Origin: Alphaproteobacteria bacterium
Lineage (GTDB): Bacteria > Pseudomonadota > Alphaproteobacteria > UBA9219 > RGZA01
NCBI GenBank assembly: GCA_021732145.1
Contig: JAKFVN010000045.1
Span: forward strand, 1 to 33,585
Length of the DNA stretch: 33,585 nt
Direction of reading: 5' to 3'
The translations under genes were made by a program, and so were the position numbers. The notes beneath the pieces were generated by a model. The model was not told the origin of the DNA. It worked only from the letters and a program-made list of their open reading frames with translations, and made no database searches. Below, in pieces: positions 7,763 through 15,085 of this stretch (its first letter is position 1; the number at the start of each line of letters is the position of its first letter).

Positions 7763-8381
7763 CGCGCTCAATAGTTACGGCACATTCATTACATTGGAAG
7801 GCGGCGAGGGCGCGGGCAAAACCACGCAAATTGCGCGCCTGAAAACACGCCTCGAGGCTTTAGGCAAGAAAGTCGTCATCACGCGCGAACCCGGCGGCAG
7901 TGTCGGCGCGGAAGCCATCCGCACATTATTGGTCGAAGGTGATACGCATCGCTGGGATGCGCTGACCGAAGCGATGCTGTTATTCGCCGCGCGCCGCGAC
8001 CATGTTGAAAAACTGATTGCGCCTGCATTGGCACGCGGCGAATGGGTAATCAGCGATCGCTTCTTCGACAGCAGCTATGCCTACCAAGGGTATGGTCAGG
8101 GATTGGAACTCTCGAAGCTGGATGAACTGCGTAAGCTTTCCATCGGCGAATTAAAACCCGATGTGACGTTTATTCTGGATTTACCCGTTGATGTGGGCTT
8201 GAAGCGCGCTGCCGTGGAGCAGCGTTATGAACGTATGGGTACTGCTTTCCATGAAAAGCTACGGCAGGGTTTTCTAACCCTTGCAAAAGCAGAGAGCGGC
8301 CGCATCAAAGTGGTTGATGCCGGGCAAGCCGTGGAAGCCGTGGAAAACGCTATTTTTCAACATATTAGCAGCTTTATTTAA
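7752..8381 (+). CDS. tmk: Thymidylate kinase
   Basis: The 209-residue protein has the P-loop EGGEGAGKTTQ near the N-terminus, REPGGS at ~40, the DRFFDSSYAYQGYGQG motif (~98-113) and a lid region near residue 150. This is the standard Tmk layout and size. It phosphorylates dTMP to dTDP for DNA synthesis. The ATG lies inside the last codons of the carboxypeptidase gene in another frame (11-base overlap), so coupled translation is likely. holB follows after 27 bases, the usual alphaproteobacterial order. Confidence 0.97.
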   Translation: MTNNALNSYGTFITLEGGEGAGKTTQIARLKTRLEALGKKVVITREPGGSVGAEAIRTLLVEGDTHRWDALTEAMLLFAARRDHVEKLIAPALARGEWVISDRFFDSSYAYQGYGQGLELSKLDELRKLSIGELKPDVTFILDLPVDVGLKRAAVEQRYERMGTAFHEKLRQGFLTLAKAESGRIKVVDAGQAVEAVENAIFQHISSFI

Positions 8382-8408
8382 CGTGGCTGGCCATGCTATT
8401 CTTGCGGC

Positions 8409-9452
8409 ATGTCAAACCATCCGCAAACACATCCACGCCAACAACATGATTTTATCGGCCATGACGCTGCTGAACAGCAAATTGTTCAGGCAATGGCGGG
8501 TGGCCGTTTGCCGCATGCATGGCTAATCACGGGCGCGGAAGGTGTGGGCAAGGCAACATTGGCCTACCGTTTTGCGCGCGCGATTTTGGCAAATAAAAAA
8601 GGCGCGAAAGACTTATCGGTTTCGCCGGATGCTTCGGCTGCCAAGCTCATGGCCGCATCATCGCATCCTGACCTTTTGGTTTTGGAGCGCCCGTTTGATG
8701 AAAAGAAAGGCCGCTATCTGCAAAACATTCCCGTTGATGATGTGCGCAAGGTTGCGCCTTTCCTGCGTTTAACCGCCAGCCAAGGCGCTGCACGCGTGGT
8801 GATTGTCGATGGCGCGGGAACATTAGGCCGTGCAGGGCAAAACGCCATTTTGAAGATATTGGAAGAACCGCCTGAAAACGCGATTATTCTGCTTGCCGCC
8901 GAAAGCGCGGCGGTATTGCTGCCCACCATCCGGTCGCGTTGCCGTGTGTTGAAACTGGAACGCTTATCGGAAACGCATTTGCGCCAGATAGCAGCGCAGC
9001 ATGATATTACCGAAAATCTGGATTTCATTTTGAAACTGGCGGATGGCAGCGCGGCGCGCATGGTGCGCTATGCGGCGTGTGAAGCGCATGAGCTTTACCA
9101 AAACTGGTGCGAATTCTTGAAAACACCGAATAGTTCGACGCTGCGCTTGAAACTTGCCGAAAGCTGGTCAGGCCGCAATAACGAAGATGTGTATTACACC
9201 GCGCAAGAAGTGATGTTTTCATGGTTGCAGCGGTTGATACAGGCAAAGGCGCGCGGAACCGCGCCGCAGCCGCTGCTACCATCGGAAATCGCGATGTTAC
9301 AGGGGCTTTATCCGCAGCTACAGCTTGAAAGGCTGTTGCAGTTATGGGATGAGTTGTCCGGCCAAGCCAAGGATGCGGAGCATCATAATCTTGACCATAA
9401 AATGGTGTTACTAAACATGTTTGATAAGACAGCGAATTTACTCGCTGCGTAA
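8409..9452 (+). CDS. holB: DNA polymerase III delta-prime subunit
   Basis: The 347-residue AAA+ clamp-loader protein has HAWLITGAEGVGKATLAY as its P-loop region (~37-54), DVRKVAPFLR, VVIVDGAGTLGRAGQNAILKILEEPP (the Walker B/sensor region, conserved in delta-prime and gamma/tau) and RSRCRVLKLERL. It works with HolA and DnaX to load the beta clamp. The gap to metG is 12 bases, with AGGAAG before the metG start. Position between tmk and metG supports the name. Confidence 0.95.
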   Translation: MSNHPQTHPRQQHDFIGHDAAEQQIVQAMAGGRLPHAWLITGAEGVGKATLAYRFARAILANKKGAKDLSVSPDASAAKLMAASSHPDLLVLERPFDEKKGRYLQNIPVDDVRKVAPFLRLTASQGAARVVIVDGAGTLGRAGQNAILKILEEPPENAIILLAAESAAVLLPTIRSRCRVLKLERLSETHLRQIAAQHDITENLDFILKLADGSAARMVRYAACEAHELYQNWCEFLKTPNSSTLRLKLAESWSGRNNEDVYYTAQEVMFSWLQRLIQAKARGTAPQPLLPSEIAMLQGLYPQLQLERLLQLWDELSGQAKDAEHHNLDHKMVLLNMFDKTANLLAA

Positions 9453-9464
9453 TTAGGAAGATAG

Positions 9465-11012
9465 ATGTCAAAGCCCTATACCATCACCACCCCGATTTAT
9501 TATGTGAATGACAGTCCGCATATTGGGCATGCCTATACGTCATTGGCTTGCGATGTGCTGGCGCGTTTCAAGCGCATGGATGGCTATGATGTGCATTTTT
9601 TAACGGGCACCGATGAACACGGGCAGAAAGTTGCGAAATCCGCCGAAGCGGCTGGCGTTGACCCATTAACATTCTGTGACCGCGTGTCGCAAAACTTCCG
9701 CGACCTTGGCACCGCAATGCAGTTCACGAATGATGATTTTATTCGTACCACTGAGCCGCGCCATGTAAAGGCTTGCCAGGCGTTATGGGCGGAATTGATA
9801 AAGCGTGGCGAGATTTATCTGGATAAATACGCAGGCTGGTATGCCGTGCGCGATGAAGCGTTTTATGCCGCTGATGAATTGAAGGATGGCCCGAACGGCA
9901 AAAAAATCGCTCCATCCGGCGCGGAATGCGAATGGGTGGAAGAGCCGAGCTATTTCTTCAAGCTCTCCGCATGGCAGGACAAGCTGCTGGCGTTTTATGA
10001 AAAAAATCCGGACTTCATTTTGCCTGCCAGCCGCCGCAATGAAGTGATTAGTTTTGTAAAAGGGGGCTTGCGCGATCTATCCGTTTCACGCACCACCTTC
10101 ACATGGGGCATTTGCGTGCCGGGTGATGAAAAGCACATCATGTATGTGTGGCTGGATGCGTTGACCAATTATATCACGGCGCTGGGCTACCCCGATACCA
10201 ACGCGCCGCTGTATAAAAAACACTGGCCTGCTGATGTGCATATGGTGGGTAAGGATATTTTGCGTTTCCATACCGTGTATTGGCCCGCATTCCTGATGGC
10301 AGCCGGGCTGGAACCGCCAAAGCGCGTATTTGCGCATGGCTGGTGGACAAATGAGGGGCAGAAAATTTCCAAATCGACGGGTAATGTGATTAATCCGCTG
10401 GAGCTCACGGCAACCTATGGCCTTGATCAGGTGCGTTACTTCCTGTTGCGCGAAGTGCCGTTTGGTCAGGATGGCGATTATGCCAAGGCCGCGATGATCC
10501 AGCGCATCAATTCTGATTTATCAAATAACTTCGGCAATCTGGCGCAGCGCACATTGTCCATCATTGCTAAAAACTGCAATGCAGCCGTGCCGAATGCTGG
10601 TGCCTTTACCGACGTTGATAAGGCATTATTGCAACGCGCCTATAATTTGCTGCCGCTGTGCCGCGGGCATCTGGATGTGCAGGCGTTTAACAAGGCGCTG
10701 GATGAAATCTGGGCGGTGTCGGGTGAAGCCAACCGTTACATTGATGAACAAGTGCCGTGGACATTAAAGAAGACTGACCCTGCGCGCATGGAAACCGTTT
10801 TATATGTGCTTGCAGAAACCATTCGCTGTCTTGCGCTCATCACGCTGCCATTCATGCCATCATCGATGCACAAGATGCTGAACCAATTGGCGGTGCCGGA
10901 AGATAAGCGCAATTATACGGAGCTGAATGCGCAACACGCATTAAAGGCCGGAACGGCATTGCCAGCGCCGCAGGGCATTTTCCCGCGCTTTGTGGAGGCG
11001 CCCGCCGCATGA
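9465..11012 (+). CDS. metG: Methionyl-tRNA synthetase
   Basis: The 515-residue class I aminoacyl-tRNA synthetase has the HIGH motif at H19-I-G-H22. The KMSKS equivalent reads KISKS (300-304). The protein is the short form without a C-terminal tRNA-binding EMAP domain. It charges tRNA-Met for initiation and elongation. AGGAAG precedes the ATG at good spacing. The last codons overlap the tatD start by four bases (ATGA). Confidence 0.97.
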   Translation: MSKPYTITTPIYYVNDSPHIGHAYTSLACDVLARFKRMDGYDVHFLTGTDEHGQKVAKSAEAAGVDPLTFCDRVSQNFRDLGTAMQFTNDDFIRTTEPRHVKACQALWAELIKRGEIYLDKYAGWYAVRDEAFYAADELKDGPNGKKIAPSGAECEWVEEPSYFFKLSAWQDKLLAFYEKNPDFILPASRRNEVISFVKGGLRDLSVSRTTFTWGICVPGDEKHIMYVWLDALTNYITALGYPDTNAPLYKKHWPADVHMVGKDILRFHTVYWPAFLMAAGLEPPKRVFAHGWWTNEGQKISKSTGNVINPLELTATYGLDQVRYFLLREVPFGQDGDYAKAAMIQRINSDLSNNFGNLAQRTLSIIAKNCNAAVPNAGAFTDVDKALLQRAYNLLPLCRGHLDVQAFNKALDEIWAVSGEANRYIDEQVPWTLKKTDPARMETVLYVLAETIRCLALITLPFMPSSMHKMLNQLAVPEDKRNYTELNAQHALKAGTALPAPQGIFPRFVEAPAA

Positions 11013-11800
11013 ACCTGTCATTGATTGATACCCACTGCCATCTGGATTTTCCGGAATTTAAAGAAGAACGCGATGCTGTGGTGCAACGCGCGCGCGATGC
11101 GGGCGTGAAGCGTATGATTACGATTTGCACCCATGCCAGCCGGTTTGCAGGCGTAAAGGAAGTTGCGGAAACATATGATGATGTCTATTGCAGCCTTGGC
11201 GTGCATCCACATCACAGCGGCGAAGACGGCGAATTGGTGGAAACCCAATGGCTGGTCGAACAAAGCAAATATAAAAAAGTCGTTGGGCTTGGTGAAACGG
11301 GATTGGATTACTATTACAATAACAGCCCCGCCGATGTGCAAAAGGAAAGCTTCAAGCGGCATATTCGTGCATCGCTGGAAACCGATTTACCGTTGATTGT
11401 GCATACCCGCGATGCGGATGCAGATACTTACGAAATTCTTAAACGCGAAGGGCAGGGGAGGCTGCGCGGGTTGCTGCACTGCTTCAGCAGTGGAGCGAAG
11501 CTGGCCGAACAAGCGGTTGAAATGGGTTTTTATTTATCGTTGTCAGGCATTGTGACGTTTAAGAAATCACAGGAACTACGCGATATCGTAAAAAACATTC
11601 CACTCGAAAAAATTCTCGTTGAAACCGATGCACCCTTTTTAGCGCCGATGCCGCATCGCGGCCGCACCAATGAACCGGCTTATGTCGTGCACACGGCAGC
11701 GGCGGTTGCGGAAGTGAAGGGCGTAAGTCTGGAAGAGCTTGGCAAAATCACCACGGCCAATGCGCTGCGCGTATTTAATTTAATGAGCGCGCCTAATTAA
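11009..11800 (+). CDS. tatD: TatD-family metal-dependent hydrolase/DNase
   Basis: The 263-residue TIM-barrel protein has metal ligands in DTHCHLDF (H9, H11), a Glu in GLGETGLDYYY, IVHTRDAD, HCFSSG and the terminal VETDAPFLAP. This is the complete TatD/YcfH signature. Family members are 3'-5' exonucleases or quality-control nucleases. It follows metG with an ATGA overlap, the common alphaproteobacterial arrangement. Its stop overlaps the end of the opposing hypothetical gene by eight bases. Confidence 0.93.
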   Translation: MNLSLIDTHCHLDFPEFKEERDAVVQRARDAGVKRMITICTHASRFAGVKEVAETYDDVYCSLGVHPHHSGEDGELVETQWLVEQSKYKKVVGLGETGLDYYYNNSPADVQKESFKRHIRASLETDLPLIVHTRDADADTYEILKREGQGRLRGLLHCFSSGAKLAEQAVEMGFYLSLSGIVTFKKSQELRDIVKNIPLEKILVETDAPFLAPMPHRGRTNEPAYVVHTAAAVAEVKGVSLEELGKITTANALRVFNLMSAPN

Positions 11801-12419
11801 GCGCTGCTTGGGCAATTGCCGCACCGCCAGCCGCAACAGCTGGCCAGACAACGGTCTTAGCAGGCGTTGGATTTGGGCGAACAGCCACTGGCATCGGCTT
11901 ATTCCGCGTTTGCGGGCAGCTGCGATGCAGGGTTGCGACAATCAATTCCGGCGTTACTTCAATATCCATAATCTTGGCAACTTGCGTGAGCGCGGCGTTG
12001 CGCTTGCCAACGCTGCGTGCTTCGCGGCCACATAGTTCCTTGGCGGACATGCCATGAATGGAAATATCATTCGCCGTAATGCCATAGGGGTTGGATGCAA
12101 GCAGTCCCTGGGAAATCGCCGCGCGTTCTTGCGTGACTTCCATCAACTTTTTATCGGAGACGATTTGCGAATAAAGGAATTTGACGATGCGTTCGGCCTG
12201 TGATTTCGAAATCTTGCCGCTGGCATTGCTGACCCGCACATGACGTTCATGCACGCGCACCACATCGGTTCCATTCACCATAAAAAAAACCACCAAAGTG
12301 TTTCCTTTGGTGGCTGCTGCCAGAACCTCTGTCCCTTGGGAGGAGGTGAGTGCTTCAATCTCCTTGGAGATTTTGTTTCGGAGTTTAGGGACGGGGGGTA
12401 CGTCGTTGTTTTCGCTCAT
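11793..12419 (-). CDS. Unrecognised protein inserted in the tatD-MBL run
   Basis: I do not recognise this 208-residue protein. The start is chosen at the ATG at 12419 because AAGGA lies five bases upstream; a longer version from 12440 lacks that. Residues 1-60 are charged, with a beta-like stretch (TLVVFFMVNGTDVVRVHERH). Residues ~70-165 look helical and polar. The tail is Pro-rich (RPNPTPAK), then Ala-rich and mildly hydrophobic (191-207), perhaps a membrane-contacting or low-complexity end. No signal peptide is seen. There are two Cys (130, 168), with no zinc motif. It is transcribed against its neighbours, has its own candidate promoter, and splits a gene order usually continuous from tatD to the MBL hydrolase. 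It may be a lineage-specific insertion. Confidence 0.7.
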   Translation of the reverse strand: MSENNDVPPVPKLRNKISKEIEALTSSQGTEVLAAATKGNTLVVFFMVNGTDVVRVHERHVRVSNASGKISKSQAERIVKFLYSQIVSDKKLMEVTQERAAISQGLLASNPYGITANDISIHGMSAKELCGREARSVGKRNAALTQVAKIMDIEVTPELIVATLHRSCPQTRNKPMPVAVRPNPTPAKTVVWPAVAAGGAAIAQAALN

Positions 12420-12466
12420 AAACATCCTTACAATATGCAAGCAACATGAGTAAATAGATGTCTCTT

Positions 12467-12494
12467 ACTATGTAGCAGTTGTATTTGAAGTCAA
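12467..12494 (-). promoter_or_regulatory. Candidate sigma-70-type promoter for the 11793-12419 gene
   Basis: On the reverse strand TTGACT (complement of 12489-12494) is followed after 16 bases by CATAGT (complement of 12467-12472), about 47 bases before the chosen start. The -35 is 5 of 6 to consensus and the -10 is 4 of 6. It lies in the only non-coding gap around this gene, which supports independent transcription. Confidence 0.35.
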
Positions 12495-12518
12495 GCCAGA
12501 ATCTGTGAAAGTGCGCAT

Positions 12519-13298
12519 ATGAGCAATATGACAGTTACCATTTTGGGATGTGGGTCATCGGGCGGATTACCGCTGATTGGCAATGATTGGGGCGCGTGCG
12601 ACGCCACAAACCCGAAAAACTGCCGCACGCGCGCATCCGTTTTAATCGAGCAGGATGACACAACGGTATTAATCGATACCAGCCCCGATATGCGCGAACA
12701 ATTGCTGCGCGAAAATGTGCAAAAGCTGAGCGCGGTTTTATATACCCATGCGCATGCCGACCATTGCCACGGCATTGATGATTTGCGTTCAATGAACTGG
12801 CGCATGAAAACACCGATTGATATTTATGGTGATGCGCCAACCATCCAAAAATTAACATCGCGCTTTGATTATATTTTTAATCACCGCGTGGAAGGTGATG
12901 CGTATTACAAGCCATCGCTCACGCCGCATGTGATTGAAGCGGGAAAACCGCTGAGCTTTGGCCCGTTAACGGTTTTGCCGTTTGAACAAGACCACACCTA
13001 TGTCAAAACCCTTGGTTTCCGTGTGGGAAGCTTTGCCTATACAACCGATGCAAAACAGCTGAATGACGCGGCTTTTAAGGCATTGGAAGGGGTGGAAGTT
13101 TGGGTCGTGGACTGCGTCTCCAAGAACCCGCATCCAACCCATTCGCATTTGCAGCAAACCGTGGATTGGGTCGCGCGCGTTAAGCCCAAAATGGCGTATT
13201 TAACGCATATGGGGCAGGGCATGGATTACGAAAGTATTTTGGGGGAATTGCCAAGCCATATTCGGCCTGCATATGATGGATTGAAGATTAGTTTATAG
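12519..13298 (+). CDS. MBL-fold metal-dependent hydrolase, PhnP/lipoate-related type
   Basis: The 259-residue metallo-beta-lactamase-fold protein begins with TILGCGSSGGLPLIG. It has the HxHxDH metal site at H77-A-H79-A-D81-H82 (YTHAHADHCHGIDDLR), a later DHTYV, DCVSK and a final LTHMGQGMDY. This matches the PhnP-like phosphodiesterase branch commonly found right after tatD in alphaproteobacteria. The substrate is not known for this branch outside phosphonate operons, and no phn genes are nearby. Cys11, Cys27 and Cys35 near the N-terminus resemble the extra metal site seen in PhnP-type proteins, but this is tentative. Confidence 0.88.
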   Translation: MSNMTVTILGCGSSGGLPLIGNDWGACDATNPKNCRTRASVLIEQDDTTVLIDTSPDMREQLLRENVQKLSAVLYTHAHADHCHGIDDLRSMNWRMKTPIDIYGDAPTIQKLTSRFDYIFNHRVEGDAYYKPSLTPHVIEAGKPLSFGPLTVLPFEQDHTYVKTLGFRVGSFAYTTDAKQLNDAAFKALEGVEVWVVDCVSKNPHPTHSHLQQTVDWVARVKPKMAYLTHMGQGMDYESILGELPSHIRPAYDGLKISL

Positions 13299-13329
13299 AA
13301 TAATCCCAGTATTTTAGAGGATGTTATTA

Positions 13330-14463
13330 ATGTTGAGCATGCTTAGCCGGATGTCATTGTCACACATGCCGGCATTATTCCGCCGCACGGCGCAAGATAT
13401 TGAATTTACGCCCGATATGTTTGATGCCAAGCCAACATCAAGCGGCACATTGGTGCGCTTAACCTATGGCGATGTATTGAGATTGGAAGAACGCCGCCCG
13501 GGCTTTATCGCCAAGCTAGTGGATTATGAAGTGGTCGCGCCATATCCTGCAAATGGTCATTTGCATGATGAATTAAAGCGCCGCTTTGGCCATACCAACC
13601 AAGACCGTATCGTGTTTGCCATTCTGGATGATAAAGGCATGCCGGAAACGCATATCGGCGAGCCGCTCAGCATCATCTATGGCGCGTTTGGCCACAAGCT
13701 GGGCGATAGCCTTGCGGAAATCACATCCGAACAGCTTGGCCGCAGAAAAGGTTATGCGCCGACAGCCATCACGTTTTATAGCGCCATCAACATGGCGCAT
13801 AAGGATGCCGATGAACGCCGCATCAAGCTCAGCGCTGGTATTGGCGGCCGCCAGGTTGAAGAAGCGCGCCGCTGGCTCAAGGAAAAATGCAAATCGCTGA
13901 AAATTGCCGCAACGCTGTCACCATTGATTGGGTTCGAGCAATGGCTACAGGACACCACGGATGAAAACGAGCTTGCTGCGTTAACGAAGTCGTTAAGCCA
14001 GATGGTACGCAAGATTTCCCTGGAAGATTTACGCAGCGCGCGCCGTGATGGTGGCAAGGCGTTGCTGAACCGCAGAGTGCTTGGTGGTACAGCTCGCGCC
14101 ATAGCCGTATTCGTGATGCGTACGAAGCCCGGCAAAGACGGCAAGCCTGTGCCGCAGGATTTGGCGTTCCGCCTGCATGCCGGCAATGGCGGCAATGTTG
14201 CCGCGGCCTTATTGGCAGACCCAGCAGACCCGCGCATGCGTTATTATTACCCGATGAATGACGAGTTGCTGGCGGTGCATGCCGAACGTTTCAGGGAAAC
14301 CGGAATGCCGACCGTACTAAGCCCGTTCTGGAACATCATGGATCCCGAAGCCGTGAAGCGCGTGTACGAAGTGACGCATCCGGAAGGCCGCCGTGGATGG
14401 CTGGGTCACGGAGTGCTTAGTCCGGTTCGGTCGGCAGTAAATCGCATGTATCTAGGCTTCTAG
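13330..14463 (+). CDS. Divergent malonyl-CoA decarboxylase-like protein
   Basis: The start at 13330 is preferred because AGAGG sits nine bases upstream; the ATG at 13321 touches it directly. The 377-residue protein carries blocks that resemble malonyl-CoA decarboxylase (MCD): HIGEPLSIIYGAF (108-120), TAITFYSAIN (145-154), a helix GGRQVEEARRWLKEK, and ATLSPLIGFEQWL (194-206; MCD has LSPxPGFxxWL). Near the C-terminus are LAFRLHAGNGGN (278-289) and NDELLAVHAERF. In true MCDs the corresponding block reads ARFHLxNGA with the catalytic His, which here is Arg or shifted by two residues. I infer an MCD-superfamily (GNAT-like fold) protein whose activity is uncertain. It has no malonate-pathway neighbours. 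It ends convergently toward the MerR gene across 112 AT-rich bases. Confidence 0.55.
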   Translation: MLSMLSRMSLSHMPALFRRTAQDIEFTPDMFDAKPTSSGTLVRLTYGDVLRLEERRPGFIAKLVDYEVVAPYPANGHLHDELKRRFGHTNQDRIVFAILDDKGMPETHIGEPLSIIYGAFGHKLGDSLAEITSEQLGRRKGYAPTAITFYSAINMAHKDADERRIKLSAGIGGRQVEEARRWLKEKCKSLKIAATLSPLIGFEQWLQDTTDENELAALTKSLSQMVRKISLEDLRSARRDGGKALLNRRVLGGTARAIAVFVMRTKPGKDGKPVPQDLAFRLHAGNGGNVAAALLADPADPRMRYYYPMNDELLAVHAERFRETGMPTVLSPFWNIMDPEAVKRVYEVTHPEGRRGWLGHGVLSPVRSAVNRMYLGF

Positions 14464-14575
14464 TCCTTCTTGGCCGCTTCTTTATTTAACATAATACATA
14501 TTATACGACTATCATATATAAAACCAAGTTAGAAATGTCACTCTAGTGTCCCCTCCGGGCCTTTGGGCTTGGTGA

Positions 14576-15001
14576 TTAATGCGTGTTATGAAGGCAATGC
14601 TCATGATGTGCGAGCACATCGATAATGCGGCACTCCGCAACAGTTCCTTTGGCGCATTGCCTAATCATGCGTGATACTTCGGTTTTGAGTGCCTTGAGCC
14701 GTTTTAGCCTGCTATTGATATCGGCCAGATGACGCTGCGCGATCGCATCCACCTCCCTGCACTCACGCTTGGGGTCAACCGACAATGTCAGTAGCTGTAG
14801 GATGTCTTCAATTTCAAATCCCAGCTCGCGTGCATGGCGAATGAAGCGCAAGCGTCGTATCGCATCCTCCCCGTAAAGACGGCGGTTTGCATCGGAACGC
14901 TCTGGGCTAGGTAAAAGGCCAATCGTTTCGTAATAGCGAATGGTTGGAATTTTAACCCCTGCTGCTTCAGCCAGTGCCCCGATGGCAAATGATTTGGTCA
15001 T
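14576..15001 (-). CDS. cadR: MerR-family Zn/Cd/Pb-responsive regulator (CadR/ZntR type)
   Basis: The 141-residue protein has the MerR winged helix at the N-terminus (IGALAEAAGVKIPTIRYYE, then GLLPSPxRSxxNRRLY), a long dimerisation helix (~75-112) and a metal-binding end. C81, C116 and C124 are present, plus a His/Cys-rich tail (HHEHCLHNTH). Cys at these places and the absence of the copper-type CxxC-only pattern point to divalent Zn/Cd/Pb sensing. It is divergent from the ATPase, with the shared operator between them. When metal binds, the dimer untwists the over-long spacer and activates the ATPase promoter. The exact metal cannot be assigned. Confidence 0.9.
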   Translation of the reverse strand: MTKSFAIGALAEAAGVKIPTIRYYETIGLLPSPERSDANRRLYGEDAIRRLRFIRHARELGFEIEDILQLLTLSVDPKRECREVDAIAQRHLADINSRLKRLKALKTEVSRMIRQCAKGTVAECRIIDVLAHHEHCLHNTH

Positions 15002-15009
15002 AAAAAATC

Positions 15010-15044
15010 CCTCTTGATGCTATAGTCACTAGAGGATGTAGTTT
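15010..15044 (+). promoter_or_regulatory. MerR-type operator/promoter of the metal ATPase
   Basis: A 26-base dyad runs from CCTCT (15010-15014) to AGAGG (15031-15035) with a CTATAG core. A -35 TTGATG (15014-15019) and a weak -10 TAGTTT (15039-15044) are separated by 19 bases, the long spacer typical of MerR activation. The sequence closely resembles known CadR/PbrR/ZccR targets (TTGACyCTATAGT...CTAGAGGGTGT). The MerR gene starts nine bases to the left and the ATPase 41 bases to the right. Confidence 0.8.
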
Positions 15045-15085
15045 CTGTTTCAATAATTCAAGACCTTAAAATATGGAGCTCCCGC

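Noticed and set aside
14464-14575. Intrinsic terminator between the MCD-like and MerR genes
   Set aside because: The 112-base gap is AT-rich with a GC-rich patch near 14550, but no paired stem followed by a T-run could be drawn.
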